A DNA stretch of 21,912 nt from Chara braunii (taxonomy: Eukaryota > Streptophyta > Charophyceae > Charales > Characeae): the NCBI GenBank assembly GCA_003427395.1, contig BFEA01000159.1, positions 1,569,091 to 1,591,002 on the forward strand. Reading direction: 5' to 3'. Below the pieces are notes generated by a model. It was given only the letters and a program-made list of their open reading frames with translations, was not told the DNA's origin and searched no databases. Position numbers and translations under genes: made by a program. This document shows, in pieces, positions 9,431-17,879 of the stretch (positions within the stretch are counted from its first letter, which is position 1; every line of letters begins with the position of its first letter).

Positions 9431-10481
9431 GAAGAGGAATATGATGGGTTCCACCTAGAAATGAGACTTCGTGACCGAACTGTACTTTTGGGAAGGCATG
9501 TATAGAATGATCCGAAAGTACTGCGAATCGTGTGTTCCCTGTCAAATCAGATCTCCAATCGGGTGCAAGGAACCCCTACATCCGAGATATATCAAGGATG
9601 TGGGGGCAGTGATTCATCTGGACCTTCTAGCGATGTCATTGGGACTTGGAGGCTACAACTATATCTTTGATGCCCGAGATAACCTTACAGGATTTGTCGA
9701 TGGGAAGGCTATCCGAACCAAGACAGGGGCAGTCTTGGCAGAATGCATCAAGGAATACTACCTCTGGTATCCTTTCGTTGTGGAGTTTACAATGGACAGG
9801 GGGTCGGAGTTTACATGTGGGGAAGTGAAAGAGTTGATGGATGACCTAGGAGTTATTGCCAAATATACGACCAGAGCACATCCGCAAGCAAATGCGCCAG
9901 TTGAAAGGGGACACAGCACGATTACCAACTTGCTGGCAAAGTGGACAGCCGGAAAGCCCAACCTATGGCCAAAGTTTCTGAGAACCGTGTTCTTCGTCGA
10001 GAACATCACAGTCAAGAGAACCACAGGATATGCCCCTGCAACCTTGTGGTACGGGAGGCATGCCACGTTTCCGATAGAAAGCTTTCTGAAGACGTGGCGA
10101 AGGCAGGATCTCGAAAATGATATGCCCTTGGAANAGTTGCTTGACATCAGGGCCAGGTAGGTCAGCATCACTGAAGAGAGAATACAGGAAGCAGCGGAGA
10201 AAGTGGATGACAGTCGTGGCAAGGACAAAGAAAGGTGGGATAGATCTCCGCGCGTAAGGGAGGAACCATTAGAGATCGGAGATATAGTACTACTGTAGGA
10301 CTCCTCGCTCGAAAAACAATGATCAAGGAAGTTGGACAAGAGATGGTTGGGACCTTTCAGAGTCAGACGCAGAGGGAACTATGCAGCTTATGAACAGGAA
10401 GAAATGAATGAAACACCAAGAAAGGACTGGATTTCAGGTTCAAGGCTGAAAAAGTTTCAACTAAGGCAAGAGGTGAGTTGA
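9431..10481 (+). pseudogene. pol: integrase (zinc-binding remnant, DD35E core, GPF module)
   Basis: The zinc-binding part is damaged: FHLEM is in the RNase H frame, then a frameshift near 9470, then YFWEGMYRMIRKYCESC with the CxxC at 9522-9533. The catalytic core is complete: Asp at 9621 (HLDLL), Asp at 9795 (MDRGSEF) and Glu at 9903 (PVERGH), with exactly 35 residues between the last two, which fits DD35E. After TAG 10158, TAG 10296 and TGA 10320 the C-terminal domain is still readable, with WLGPFRV at 10344-10364, the GPY/F module of gypsy integrases, and SGSRLKKF near the end. The frame closes at TGA 10479-10481. No chromodomain is seen. One ambiguous base is at 10134. Confidence 0.88.
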
Positions 10482-10611
10482 TTGAAGTTGAAGAAAAAAC
10501 CTAATGATCTTGTGGAAACTTGTTGCGGCATTTCCTTTTCGAATATTATATTGTTAGCCAACTGCTGACAATTTCTCTTATCTGTCACTCCCTTTCCTTT
10601 TCTGTGTGCAG
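10473..10611 (+). other. candidate intron joining pol to the 3' gene
   Basis: GAG|GTGAGT opens at 10473, two codons before the pol stop. The interior is AT-rich. A branch-point-like CTGAC lies at 10563-10568, followed by a pyrimidine tract and TGTGCAG ending at 10611. The length is 139 nt. Splicing is phase 0 and places the exon at 10612 in the same frame as the gene at 10636; one TGA at 10615-10617 interrupts the join. Unspliced RNA would end Pol at 10481; spliced RNA would once have fused Pol to the downstream protein, or given it its own ATG. Confidence 0.6.
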
Positions 10612-10635
10612 GCGTGACCCAAAAAACAGGCGGTC

Positions 10636-12718
10636 ATGGCACAGAAGGGAAGGATGGTGGTTCCTTCCAGGATAATTTCTGGAAGAGAAGGGCGAAAAAA
10701 GATGCAGCTGGTAACGAAGGACTCCAAAGGAATGTCTGTCTACAAGGAAGGGGACAATCTGAGGATCTTCGCGAGGGAATTCGAGGAGCATGCCTTCAAA
10801 AGAGAGTGGAGTACTCGGACCATGCTCGAACAGGTGGCAGGACTGGGGGAGTGCAATGAAGTGATAGATGAGATTGTCTTGGAATGTCTGGGGTGGTTGG
10901 ATTTCAAGGCTGGTATGTGGGCGAAATATGGGGACTTGACAAGGGATGAGATCGAAGATGACATCATCTTCGATGGCACAAACTTGGAAGATTTTGAGGA
11001 GAACATCCGCCTATGCTCATAAAAAAGAAGGTAGGGTGAACGAAAGATGATGGAGCAGGTGATGAGGAGGATAGCACCAAGGGAATATGAGGCGGTAAAG
11101 AGGATCAAGAAGGAGTCAGACACCAGAGGGAGCTTCCTTTACAAGATGAGAAAAACCTATCCCTTGGAGGTGCAGAGACAAAAGAAGAAACAGTTACTTC
11201 AGGAGATAGGATTGTGGATAGGCAAGAGGGGAGAGAGGATAGAGAGAAGAGCTCAGAAGGAAGATAGGGAAAATATCACAACCTCTCAGCAGAGGAATGA
11301 TGAGGACAAAGCTCAAGGTGGAGATGACTCAATAAAAGAAGACAAGACACAAATGAAAGAGCATGATGGTAAGGAAATGAAAGGCAATGACAAGGCAGGA
11401 GAGGTGAAAAAGGGAAACGAGAAGGTGAAGGGAAAGGAGAAGGACAGTCAGGAGAATGAAATGGCAAGACCTTTTGGAACTGCAGAAGAGCCTACTTCCA
11501 ATGAGCCTCCAAAAGAACGAGGCTCAAGGAGATGGACAGAAGAAAAGAGGCTGAGAAAAGAAAAAGAAAACAGGGAATGTAGGAATAGGGGTGTGACCTC
11601 GTTAAGAAAGAATGAGTTGCCTTCAGACGCACATTGGAGTTTGAAGTTGGAAAGGAAGATAGTCTCTGGAACCGTAATCAGCTCCAAGGTAGCAACTGAT
11701 GTGGACAGATTGATCAGGTTGAATCAGCTACTCAGGGATGATTGTGAATGGATCCTTGAGGGGGAAGCAGAAGTAGACAGAAGGTTGAGAAAGGTGGTGG
11801 AAGAAAAGAGAAATAATTTAGAAGTTCCCATTCAGGAACTTTAGGACAGGATGAAGGAAAAAACATAATTATTCACACAGGGAGTAGCAAGCCATGTCCC
11901 TGAAATCCTGAAGGAAATTCAGAGGTTGAGAGCAAGAGAAGAAAAAAGGGACCTGCAGTGGACAAAGGTGGAGAAAAAGATGGAAAGTTTGAAGACAAAA
12001 ATGGAAAAGGCAAGGATTGAACGAGGAAAGCTGGAGTTGAAGGTGGAAGCATTAAGCATTGCTCTTGAAAACAAAAGTAAAGAGACGAAGACAGAAAGGA
12101 TGGAGGAAGAAAAATTGGAAAAAGAAATTGAAAAATTGGATACAAAGGTCAGTGAACAAGGAAAGGCAATTGAAGAAAGCGAGAAGAGGCTGGAAAATGA
12201 GAAGTGAAAAAATGTGGAAGAAGCCTTGGAAAAGCCAACAGAGGATATTCAGACAAAGGTTGGAGTGGAGGATGTTGAGGAGAATGAGGACATGAGGAAA
12301 GACCTGAGAGTAGAGAAAGTAGAGAAGAAACTTGAGATTAACGGACATGATAAGGGATTAGAAGTAGGAGTTGTCACCTTGTCTAAAAAGGATGCTGGGA
12401 AAACGTCACTAACTTATGACAGAGTGGGACAGAATAGGAAAAGATTCTACCTTGAGACATTGATTGGGGCAGCATCACCGTGTATCCCATCATCTGCAAA
12501 GAGGTCAAAGGAAGAGGAGAAAGTTATGTTGGTATTGCATGAGGGGAATCCATCGGAGGGATGATTGTTCTGGGTTCAAGACAGATAGGGAAAAAGGGTT
12601 AGTTGACCTCGATGAAAACAACATGCTCATCGATAAGAAGGGAAATCTGATTAAGAAAACCAAGAGAGGGTTCAGGGTCCAGTTGTATGAGCAGCTAGGG
12701 CTCACCTTAGAACATTAG
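10636..12718 (+). pseudogene. second Gag-like protein, 3' of pol (coiled coil and CCHC knuckle)
   Basis: One frame runs from ATG 10636 to about 12520 with stops at 11020, 11032, 11842, 11866 and 12205. A frameshift near 12520 then moves it to the frame ending at TAG 12716-12718, about 694 codons overall. Order of parts: a capsid-like N-terminus (IFAREFEEHAFKREW, WLDFKAGMWAKYGDL); a second, similar start (FDGTNLEDFEENI, then MMEQVMRRIAP); a Lys/Glu-rich stretch; a coiled coil (about 11900-12200); and a canonical CCHC zinc knuckle C-x2-C-x4-H-x4-C at 12527-12568. The post-knuckle GLVDLDENN/DKKGN text resembles that after the knuckle of the first gag (DGLITSSIDGD/DKRGDKI). So the element has a second nucleic-acid-binding Gag-like protein behind Pol. 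A nested second element's gag is the alternative. Confidence 0.72.
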
Positions 12719-13507
12719 AGTAAGGAAGTTTTGAAGTCCCCTTCAAAACAGACATTGTATATTAGGGGTTGAGAGTGAAGGAGGCAGTATGATGGGTTGA
12801 TATTCTTTCTTTTTGCGAGCATCTGATGGAGTGTCTTTTGTCAGATGTGTATCTTTTACAATTGCTAGGATTAGGAGGTCATGTATATTATTTTGGCTCG
12901 GCATTTTGTACTCTAGTAGTTGAGGGGAGATCAAATGTATGATTCATTTTGAGGATCCGTGCATCAATCTCTGGGGAACTTGAACAATTTGCACTTTCAC
13001 AATTAAGTTGGTCCAGTGTTTGGGTTTTGATTGGTGAAATGTGTATTTTGGATATGAGTGTTGTCTATGATGTCGGATCTTGAACTATGATGCTTAGAAA
13101 AACGCCTAAGTGTTCAAGAATGACAAGGTAAAATGAGTTTTGCAAAAGTTGGTTTGCACCTATGATGAATCATTTATGATAATTTTTGAAGCAGACCCTA
13201 TAAAGGGTATGTAAAAGTCAAAGTTATTTTGCATCTGACAAAACCTGTGAATCAGGGAAATGTATGTTATAAATGGAATTGATGATTTTTTCATCCTTCT
13301 GACAAGACAAGGGGTCAAACACATACTTTTATACTTTCTTTATGGATATTTTGGTTGGCTTTCTGGAAAAAGATCCTCGAGACGTGTGTCTATCCAGCCT
13401 GTGATCGAGGTCTGGTAGGCACGGCCCCTAAGTGGCTCTGACGATGCCCCTCGATCAGAGACAAGTTTTTAATCATGTTGAATCATTCTTATTGATATTG
13501 TTACTTT
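12719..13507 (+). other. 3' non-coding region, candidate polypurine tracts and an inverted repeat
   Basis: No gene is seen. Purine runs that might prime plus-strand synthesis are at 12771-12787 (GAGAGTGAAGGAGGCAG) and 12922-12930 (GAGGGGAGA); I cannot choose between them. A 9-bp inverted repeat, TGATCGAGG at 13402-13410 and CCTCGATCA at 13449-13457, is followed by TTTTT at 13466-13470, so a short structured transcript is possible. A TATAAA lies in a small palindrome at 13195-13208. Confidence 0.35.
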
Positions 13508-13530
13508 TATATATATATATATATATATAT
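13508..13530. repeat. (TA)n microsatellite
   Basis: A perfect alternating TA run of 23 bases, preceded by TTACTTT. It is a simple repeat in non-coding DNA. Confidence 0.95.
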
Positions 13531-14524
13531 TCAATGGGTTTGTTCACCCATTCAAAGACAACTGACGAGGGGAGATAAATTTTATCTAGTCAAATTTGAA
13601 TTTTCATATGTGTATTTTTGAAATAATCATCGCTCATCCACTTATGAAGGTCAGTCTGATGGACTTAAAATTACCAAGCCTATCGTGGAAAATTGGCATC
13701 GTTGGGACGTAACTCCCAGCGTGAGCTGCTGACCGAGCATAACCAGGCAACGGGCTTTCCGATTGCGGCCTGGTACTAAACTTGGGGGGAGAGACTCCCT
13801 AATGATAGTATAAGTCCAGGTAGATATCGGGAGGATCGAGAGTTAAGTCTAGATATTTGATAGGAGGTATTTTATCATGTGTTGCGTAACCAATGCAGGT
13901 ACCACAATTAAATTAACAACATGGCGGGCCACAGATCGGGCCTGATCAACCGACTGTGGTGGGGTGAGACCAAGGTTGTCGCTCCCCTCGCGTTAGACTT
14001 TGGGTGAGACGGTAAAAACAGACTAAGGTTGGAACCCTCGTCCAAAGGATAAGATTCATTTATGATTCCTAACTCCTAGGAAACTCAACGAGATCCTGAC
14101 AATAAAGTCTAAAGTTGAGGGGATAAGCTATTATTATCTTCCTTGGTGACCTCTGTAACTGTGGTACAGATCCAGTATCCCCGCCTTGAGTCATACGGAA
14201 TAATATTTCTTTGGTATTGCAATTGTTGGTATATGGGAGACCCAGGTTGAAATCCTGGCAGTATGGACACACCACGGGAGATAGTGAGGGTCTTCAAACC
14301 GCAACTTCGGCCGGGAAATCGGACTTTGACAACTTGTCGCGTCAGAAGGCCTTTGTTTGCATTTAGATTCCCTAGCGACGGGGACGTCACTTAATGGGGT
14401 CTGGGAATACTGTCGGAGCTGATACCCTTATAAGGGTATCCGCTCTTGATTTTGCGATCGACACAATGTCGACACCAACTGTAAGAATGGGGACGGCTAA
14501 AAACAGAAACTGGGGTAAAACCCT
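13531..14524 (+). other. non-coding, LTR-like region with a TATA palindrome
   Basis: No coding frame is convincing. A purine run, AAACTTGGGGGGAGAG, lies at 13778-13793. A tRNA T-arm-like hairpin, CCAGG-TTGAAAT-CCTGG, is at 14242-14258, with no tRNA body around it. A perfect 20-bp palindrome with a TATA-like centre is at 14421-14440. These could belong to a long diverged 3' LTR or to another element. Confidence 0.35.
14421..14440. promoter_or_regulatory. 20-bp perfect palindrome with TATA-like core
   Basis: GATACCCTTATAAGGGTATC equals its own reverse complement over all 20 bases and has TTATAA in the centre. It could be a TATA box inside a dyad, or a cruciform-forming site. A related but shorter form (ACCCTATAAAGGGT) is near 13195-13208. 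Confidence 0.45.
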
Positions 14525-14930
14525 CGACCATTATGGTCATGAAAGTTAAAAACCGCAAGGGCCAAAACACGGCACAAGCGGACAGGAATCAGGGGTTGAA
14601 AATTCCGAATGTTCGCGGAGCGTGCAAAGACGACGAAAGTTAATAGATGAAATAACTGTGCATGCCATTCCGGCACGCACAGAGACTGCAAAGTGGTTAG
14701 TAAATAAAACCTCCGACCACAAGGTCGACCACAAGGTCGGAAGGTTAGTCAAAACGGAAAAGAGTCGCGCAAACGCAGCGACGGTTTTTCTCAGTCGGTT
14801 GACAACTGAGGAAGTACGACTGTTTCGGCTCTAGTCCGCGAACGCCGAGTGTATCAACAAAAGCAAGGCGGAAAACCACTCCCCGCAGAATAGAAATACG
14901 TAGGAATTAGTAAAACCCCGACCATGAGGT
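14525..14930 (+). repeat. repeated short dyad CGACCAnnnnGGT
   Basis: Small hairpin-forming motifs recur: 14525-14537 (CGACCATTATGGT), a perfect tandem pair of CGACCACAAGGT at 14714-14725 and 14726-14737, and 14919-14930 (CGACCATGAGGT). The last form is identical to 635-646 near the end of the 5' LTR, and both are followed by GCAAGACCGC (667-676 and 14967-14976). An AATAAA is at 14703-14708. This is the only hint that 14400-14988 is a diverged LTR of the same or a related family. Confidence 0.4.
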
Positions 14931-15068
14931 CAGGGCAACTAGGCAAGAGGGGCCTAACCTGTTGTAGCAAGACCGCAGTGGCTAAACGGTGGCCAGAGTT
15001 TCCCCTAAGGTAGACGGCAGGCCTCAAGTACTAATCAAATTAAAACTTGTACTCTACTTAGGGTAGTT

Positions 15069-15304
15069 TAGCTCCTAGTAGAACCGAATTAGGAGCTAGC
15101 CCAATAGGTACAGGCATAGATTGATATGTGAGGGATCTAGGGATCGAATCTGACCTGCCTACGGGCTAGCTCTTTTTGCTAGCTATAGGGGGGGCAGGGG
15201 CCTGCTTTTTTCACCCGCCTTCAGGCAAGTAGGATTCGAACACATGACCTCAGAATCAAGGAAAGATACGGTTACACCCCGCCGTGACAGTTGGCACGAC
15301 GGGG
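15069..15304. repeat. cluster of hairpins and a tRNA-like sequence
   Basis: Inverted repeats: TAGCTCCTA/TAGGAGCTA at 15069-15098; GCTAGC arms at 15165-15183 inside outer arms CCTGCC/GGCAGG (15155-15198); CCCCG(C)CGTG arms at 15277-15304. On the minus strand, GAGGTC...GTTCGAATCC (about 15258-15229) resembles the variable loop and T-arm of a tRNA, including a near box B, but the stems do not pair well. A looser version lies at about 15390-15420. A tRNA-derived repeat remnant is the likeliest reading. Confidence 0.35.
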
Positions 15305-15523
15305 TATTTAGTAGTTAGATTTCATTTTTCTTTGTTGAATTTTTTTTTTCCTTCTTTTACATTTTTGTTTCCGTTGGTCGCTATCGGAAGAACCCGCCTC
15401 TGAATCAGGGCAGGTTCGACATAGGAAGATAGTAACAACTGAGGCAAAGGTTGGATTACCGCCCGCTGCGATCACAGTGCCCCGAAGCCGAGGAGCATGG
15501 CGCGACATCGAACGAACCCGGTT

Positions 15524-15692
15524 CTAGAGAGAGAGAGAAGGAGAAAAGAGTAAGGGAAGAAAAGCAACCGGGAAGAGGGGAGAGATATCGCGAATAGACA
15601 AGAGAGCGGAAGATTCGCGCAGAGGAAAAGCGTGAGGAGGTAGAAAGAGAAGAAAGGAGAAGGAGAGAAGAAAGGAGAAGGTGGGGAAAAAC
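15524..15692. repeat. polypurine/polypyrimidine tract
   Basis: The plus strand is almost only G and A over most of this stretch (GAGAGAGAGAGAAGGAG and similar). Read on the minus strand it is a C/T-rich tract ending in TCTCTCTCTAG, suited to be the second intron of the minus-strand gene. Open frames across it are low-complexity artefacts. Confidence 0.6.
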
Positions 15693-15819
15693 GGTGTTCG
15701 CATAGCCATATCGTGGCCATTGAACTCGTAAGGTGGACTCATCATCTGCCCGACCTTGTTGGGATGTGCGGCGGAAGCATGCATAAGAAATGGTAAGCCG
15801 GAGACGGACAAGCTATCGC

Positions 15820-15905
15820 CTGAGAGGGAGATAAAAGGGAGAGAGGAAGAAAAAGAAGAAGAAGGAAGGAAGGAGAGAAGGAAGGGGGAGAAATGAGAAA
15901 CTTAC
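15820..15905 (-). other. 86-nt intron candidate, minus strand
   Basis: On the minus strand it opens with GTAAGT (from 15905), has a long pyrimidine tract and closes with CCCTCTCAG (AG at 15821-15820). Splicing joins phase 1 to phase 1 and keeps the reading frame on both sides open. This is the best-supported host-type intron in the window. Confidence 0.6.
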
Positions 15906-16090
15906 CTCCGTTGGAGTCAGTAACAGCGAGGTTTCTTGCGTGCGCCTTGGGAGACTTCTAAAGAACGGGCAAGTCATCGAGAAAGCCTTGTAGGGCTATC
16001 AGCCACTGACGAAGCCACGACGAGGGAGCGGGAGAAAAGGCGGGTAAGTCTCCAATCTCGCGGCCCGTTACCAACGATACGATGAGCAAA

Positions 16091-16186
16091 AACAAAATAA
16101 CTAACTAAATAAATAAGTAAATAAATAAATAAGGTAATAAATAAATGAATAAATAAGTAAGCAAATAAATAAAAATAAAAATAAAA
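16091..16186. repeat. imperfect (TAAA)n microsatellite
   Basis: About 96 bases of AAAT/AAGT/AATG tetranucleotide repeat with scattered changes. On the minus strand it lies directly upstream of exon A of the spliced gene fragment. Confidence 0.93.
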
Positions 16187-16345
16187 TGAGTGAATCTAAC
16201 GCTAAAACGAGAGAAGGTGATTTCACTAATACTATTACATATGTGTGAGTGTGTATGCACGAAAAAGAGAGTTTTTTTCCTCCCTCTTCTAAAGTCTACC
16301 ATCCCTTTTTTACCCCTCTGACATCTGACTTCACTGCATCTGCAG

Positions 16346-16842
16346 ATTACGAGAGGAAAGAGACAGGGCATGACGACATTGGATCCGGATTCGACATTGG
16401 GATTCAGACATTAGGACGGAGATTTGGTGTTGACGGCATTCTCATCTTCCCCCTATTCCTCGTCTGATCTCCCTCCTCTTTGTTTGATATGAGTAGGGAC
16501 TGGCGCATTCTTCCTGCGCAGACGCCAGGTCCCTTCACTTCATGTCATGATGATGATGTATGTTTGGTTAGCATTGCGACTTTTATTGGATTCATCATTG
16601 GTGTGTTGGCATCCCGCTGCGCTATCCTGAACTATGTAAGGGAGGTCAGTTCTCAGTTGGATCATTACGGCATGCAAAAGGTGGAGGTGCGCAGAGGAAG
16701 GAGGGTGATCACGTGGAAGGAGAGTAAGCAAGGAGAAGAGGGACGAGGAAAAAGGGAAGGAGGGAAGGAGAAGAAGACGAAGGAGAAGACGGAGATTAAA
16801 AGAGAGAGAGGAAGACGGACAGATCTTAGTATGTGTGTGTGA
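16346..16842 (+). other. possible exon with a hydrophobic segment (weak)
   Basis: A pyrimidine run and CTGCAG (AG at 16344-16345) could be a splice acceptor. The frame after it is open to TGA 16465-16467 and, in the same frame, from about 16480 to TGA 16840-16842. The second part has a short hydrophobic stretch (VSIATFIGFIIGVLA) that could span a membrane, then a Lys/Arg/Glu-rich tail from GA-rich DNA. No family is recognised and it may be chance. Confidence 0.22.
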
Positions 16843-16862
16843 GTATGTGAGAGAGAGAGCTG

Positions 16863-17180
16863 AGTCTCCCACCCGCACATCGCCGCACACTACTAGGATC
16901 GATAGGATGAGCAAATCAAAAAGTGGCAGTGTATATTTCCCCGATTCTGCAAAGTTTCATTCCGATTTTGCTCGTCCTATCGATGAAATGTACATGTGTG
17001 AAGCGATAATGATACGACTATAGCGAAAGAGAGATAGAGGGAGACTACAAGTCTCCAACCCGTGCCTCGCCTGGCGCTACTTGGATCAATAGTATGAGCA
17101 AAATAAAAAGTGACAGTGTATATTCCACGTTTCAATGGAAGATTCATTCCGTTTTTGCTCATCCTATCAATGGAATGTGT
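16863..17180. repeat. tandem pair of inverted-repeat units (about 187 bp apart)
   Basis: Unit A (from 16863) and unit B (from 17050) align over about 130 bp, starting AGTCTCC(C/A)ACCCG and including ATGAGCAAA and GTGTATATT. Each unit has its own dyad. In A, 18-nt arms at 16898-16915 and 16967-16984 pair with one G.T change; in B, the arms near 17086-17104 and 17152-17170 pair at about 15 of 18 positions. This is a MITE-like or hairpin repeat present twice. Confidence 0.65.
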
Positions 17181-17193
17181 GTATTCCACGTTT

Positions 17194-17523
17194 CAACCTA
17201 AAAGGTTTTAGCCCTGGTGATTTCGTTTTTACTCACAATAATACGTATATGTGTGATCGTAGGCAACCAAATCCAGAATCTGCTTCACAACACATACCTG
17301 CCATCACATCAACGAACCAAATCAACAGCCCACACACTACACGAAGTCAACCCAACCACCTTCGACACTCATACCCCTCGCTTTAGCCATGCAAGCCCCA
17401 AACCTCCTGTCCAACCAACCTTAATTAAATACTCAGCACCTTTGTTAAATAGTCATTCAATAAAAGTCCGGGTGAAACCTTAATAAAACAACGAAATCAC
17501 CAGGGCTAAAGCCTTTTAGGTTG
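17194..17523. mobile_element. 330-bp MITE-like element with 34-bp terminal inverted repeats
   Basis: The left arm, 17194-17227, begins CAACCTAAAAGGTTTTAGCC; the right arm, 17490-17523, is its reverse complement with one mismatch in 34. The interior has no gene and no transposase motif. A 15-bp direct repeat, TATTCCACGTTTCAA, occurs at 17121-17135 and again at 17182-17196, overlapping the left end. A clear target-site duplication is not seen. It would need a transposase from elsewhere to move. A snap-back hairpin of another origin is the alternative. Confidence 0.65.
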
Positions 17524-17559
17524 AGTGTAGAGGGAGAGTTGAAATTGAGTCGTAGACCG

Positions 17560-17879
17560 ACGAATCGGCAACCGACCTGTTATCAGTGATAACAGTAAGT
17601 GATCCTCAAGGGATCAAGCTGGATCTAACCCTGAACTTGGATTAAATGATCAAAAGGACCTGTAACACACGACAGACCAATCCCGAAGCTAAGATCATAA
17701 GTGTATGGAGAATACAGCTCCATAATACATCCTCACTCAAAACTTCCTTATAAGCTAAACCTTAGTCTACTCTTAAGTAAGTGCTTAAGCTGAAGGTAGA
17801 CCAACTGCAAAATCTCCCATATTCTGGGTGGATCACCTGAATCACCTGTCAAAATACAATCTATCTCCTCTAAACTAAG
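17560..17879. other. non-coding stretch with several perfect hairpins
   Basis: No gene is seen. Dyads: CTGTTATC-AGT-GATAACAG at 17577-17595; TGATCC-TCAAG-GGATCA at 17600-17616; outer arms GTCTAC/GTAGAC at 17765-17801 enclosing two CTTAAG sites. It is continuous with the repeat region that follows. Confidence 0.55.

Larger units (their letters stand above)
15472..16075 (-). pseudogene. fragment of a spliced minus-strand gene (function unknown)
   Basis: Exon A (about 16075 to 15906) reads WLRQWLIALQGFLDDLP, then a TAG, then AHARNLAVTDSNG. It ends at a strong donor GAG|GTAAGT. Exon B (15819 to about 15693) begins after a pyrimidine-rich acceptor and continues in frame: SLSVSGLPFLMHASAAHPNK and MSPPYEFNGHDMAMRTPF. 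A second acceptor, after a (CT) tract, precedes 15523. If the weak donor at 15692-15691 is used, the frame ends at TGA 15474-15472; another frame stays open to about 15308. I recognise no family. The stop in exon A may mean a pseudogene, or that the exon really starts after CTTTAG just there. Confidence 0.4.

Noticed and set aside
9758-10339. Minus-strand 193-codon frame
   Set aside because: It is the shadow of the integrase core and C-terminal domain.
10320-10481. Chromodomain after the integrase
   Set aside because: The end matches the GPY/F module and a short tail only; no aromatic-cage pattern of a chromodomain is seen.
911-12718. Alternative genetic code (stop codons read through)
   Set aside because: TGA, TAA and TAG all occur in frame (about half are TGA) together with frameshifts; ordinary decay explains this better than reassignment.
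14221-14260. tRNA gene on the plus strand
   Set aside because: Only the T-arm pairs; no D-arm or anticodon arm fits upstream.
15220-15304. Functional tRNA gene on the minus strand
   Set aside because: A T-arm-like GTTCGAATCC is present, but the T-stem and anticodon stem mispair and no proper acceptor stem is found.
16540-16914. Minus-strand 124-codon frame rich in Ser/Leu
   Set aside because: It is the complement of a GA-rich tract and low in complexity.
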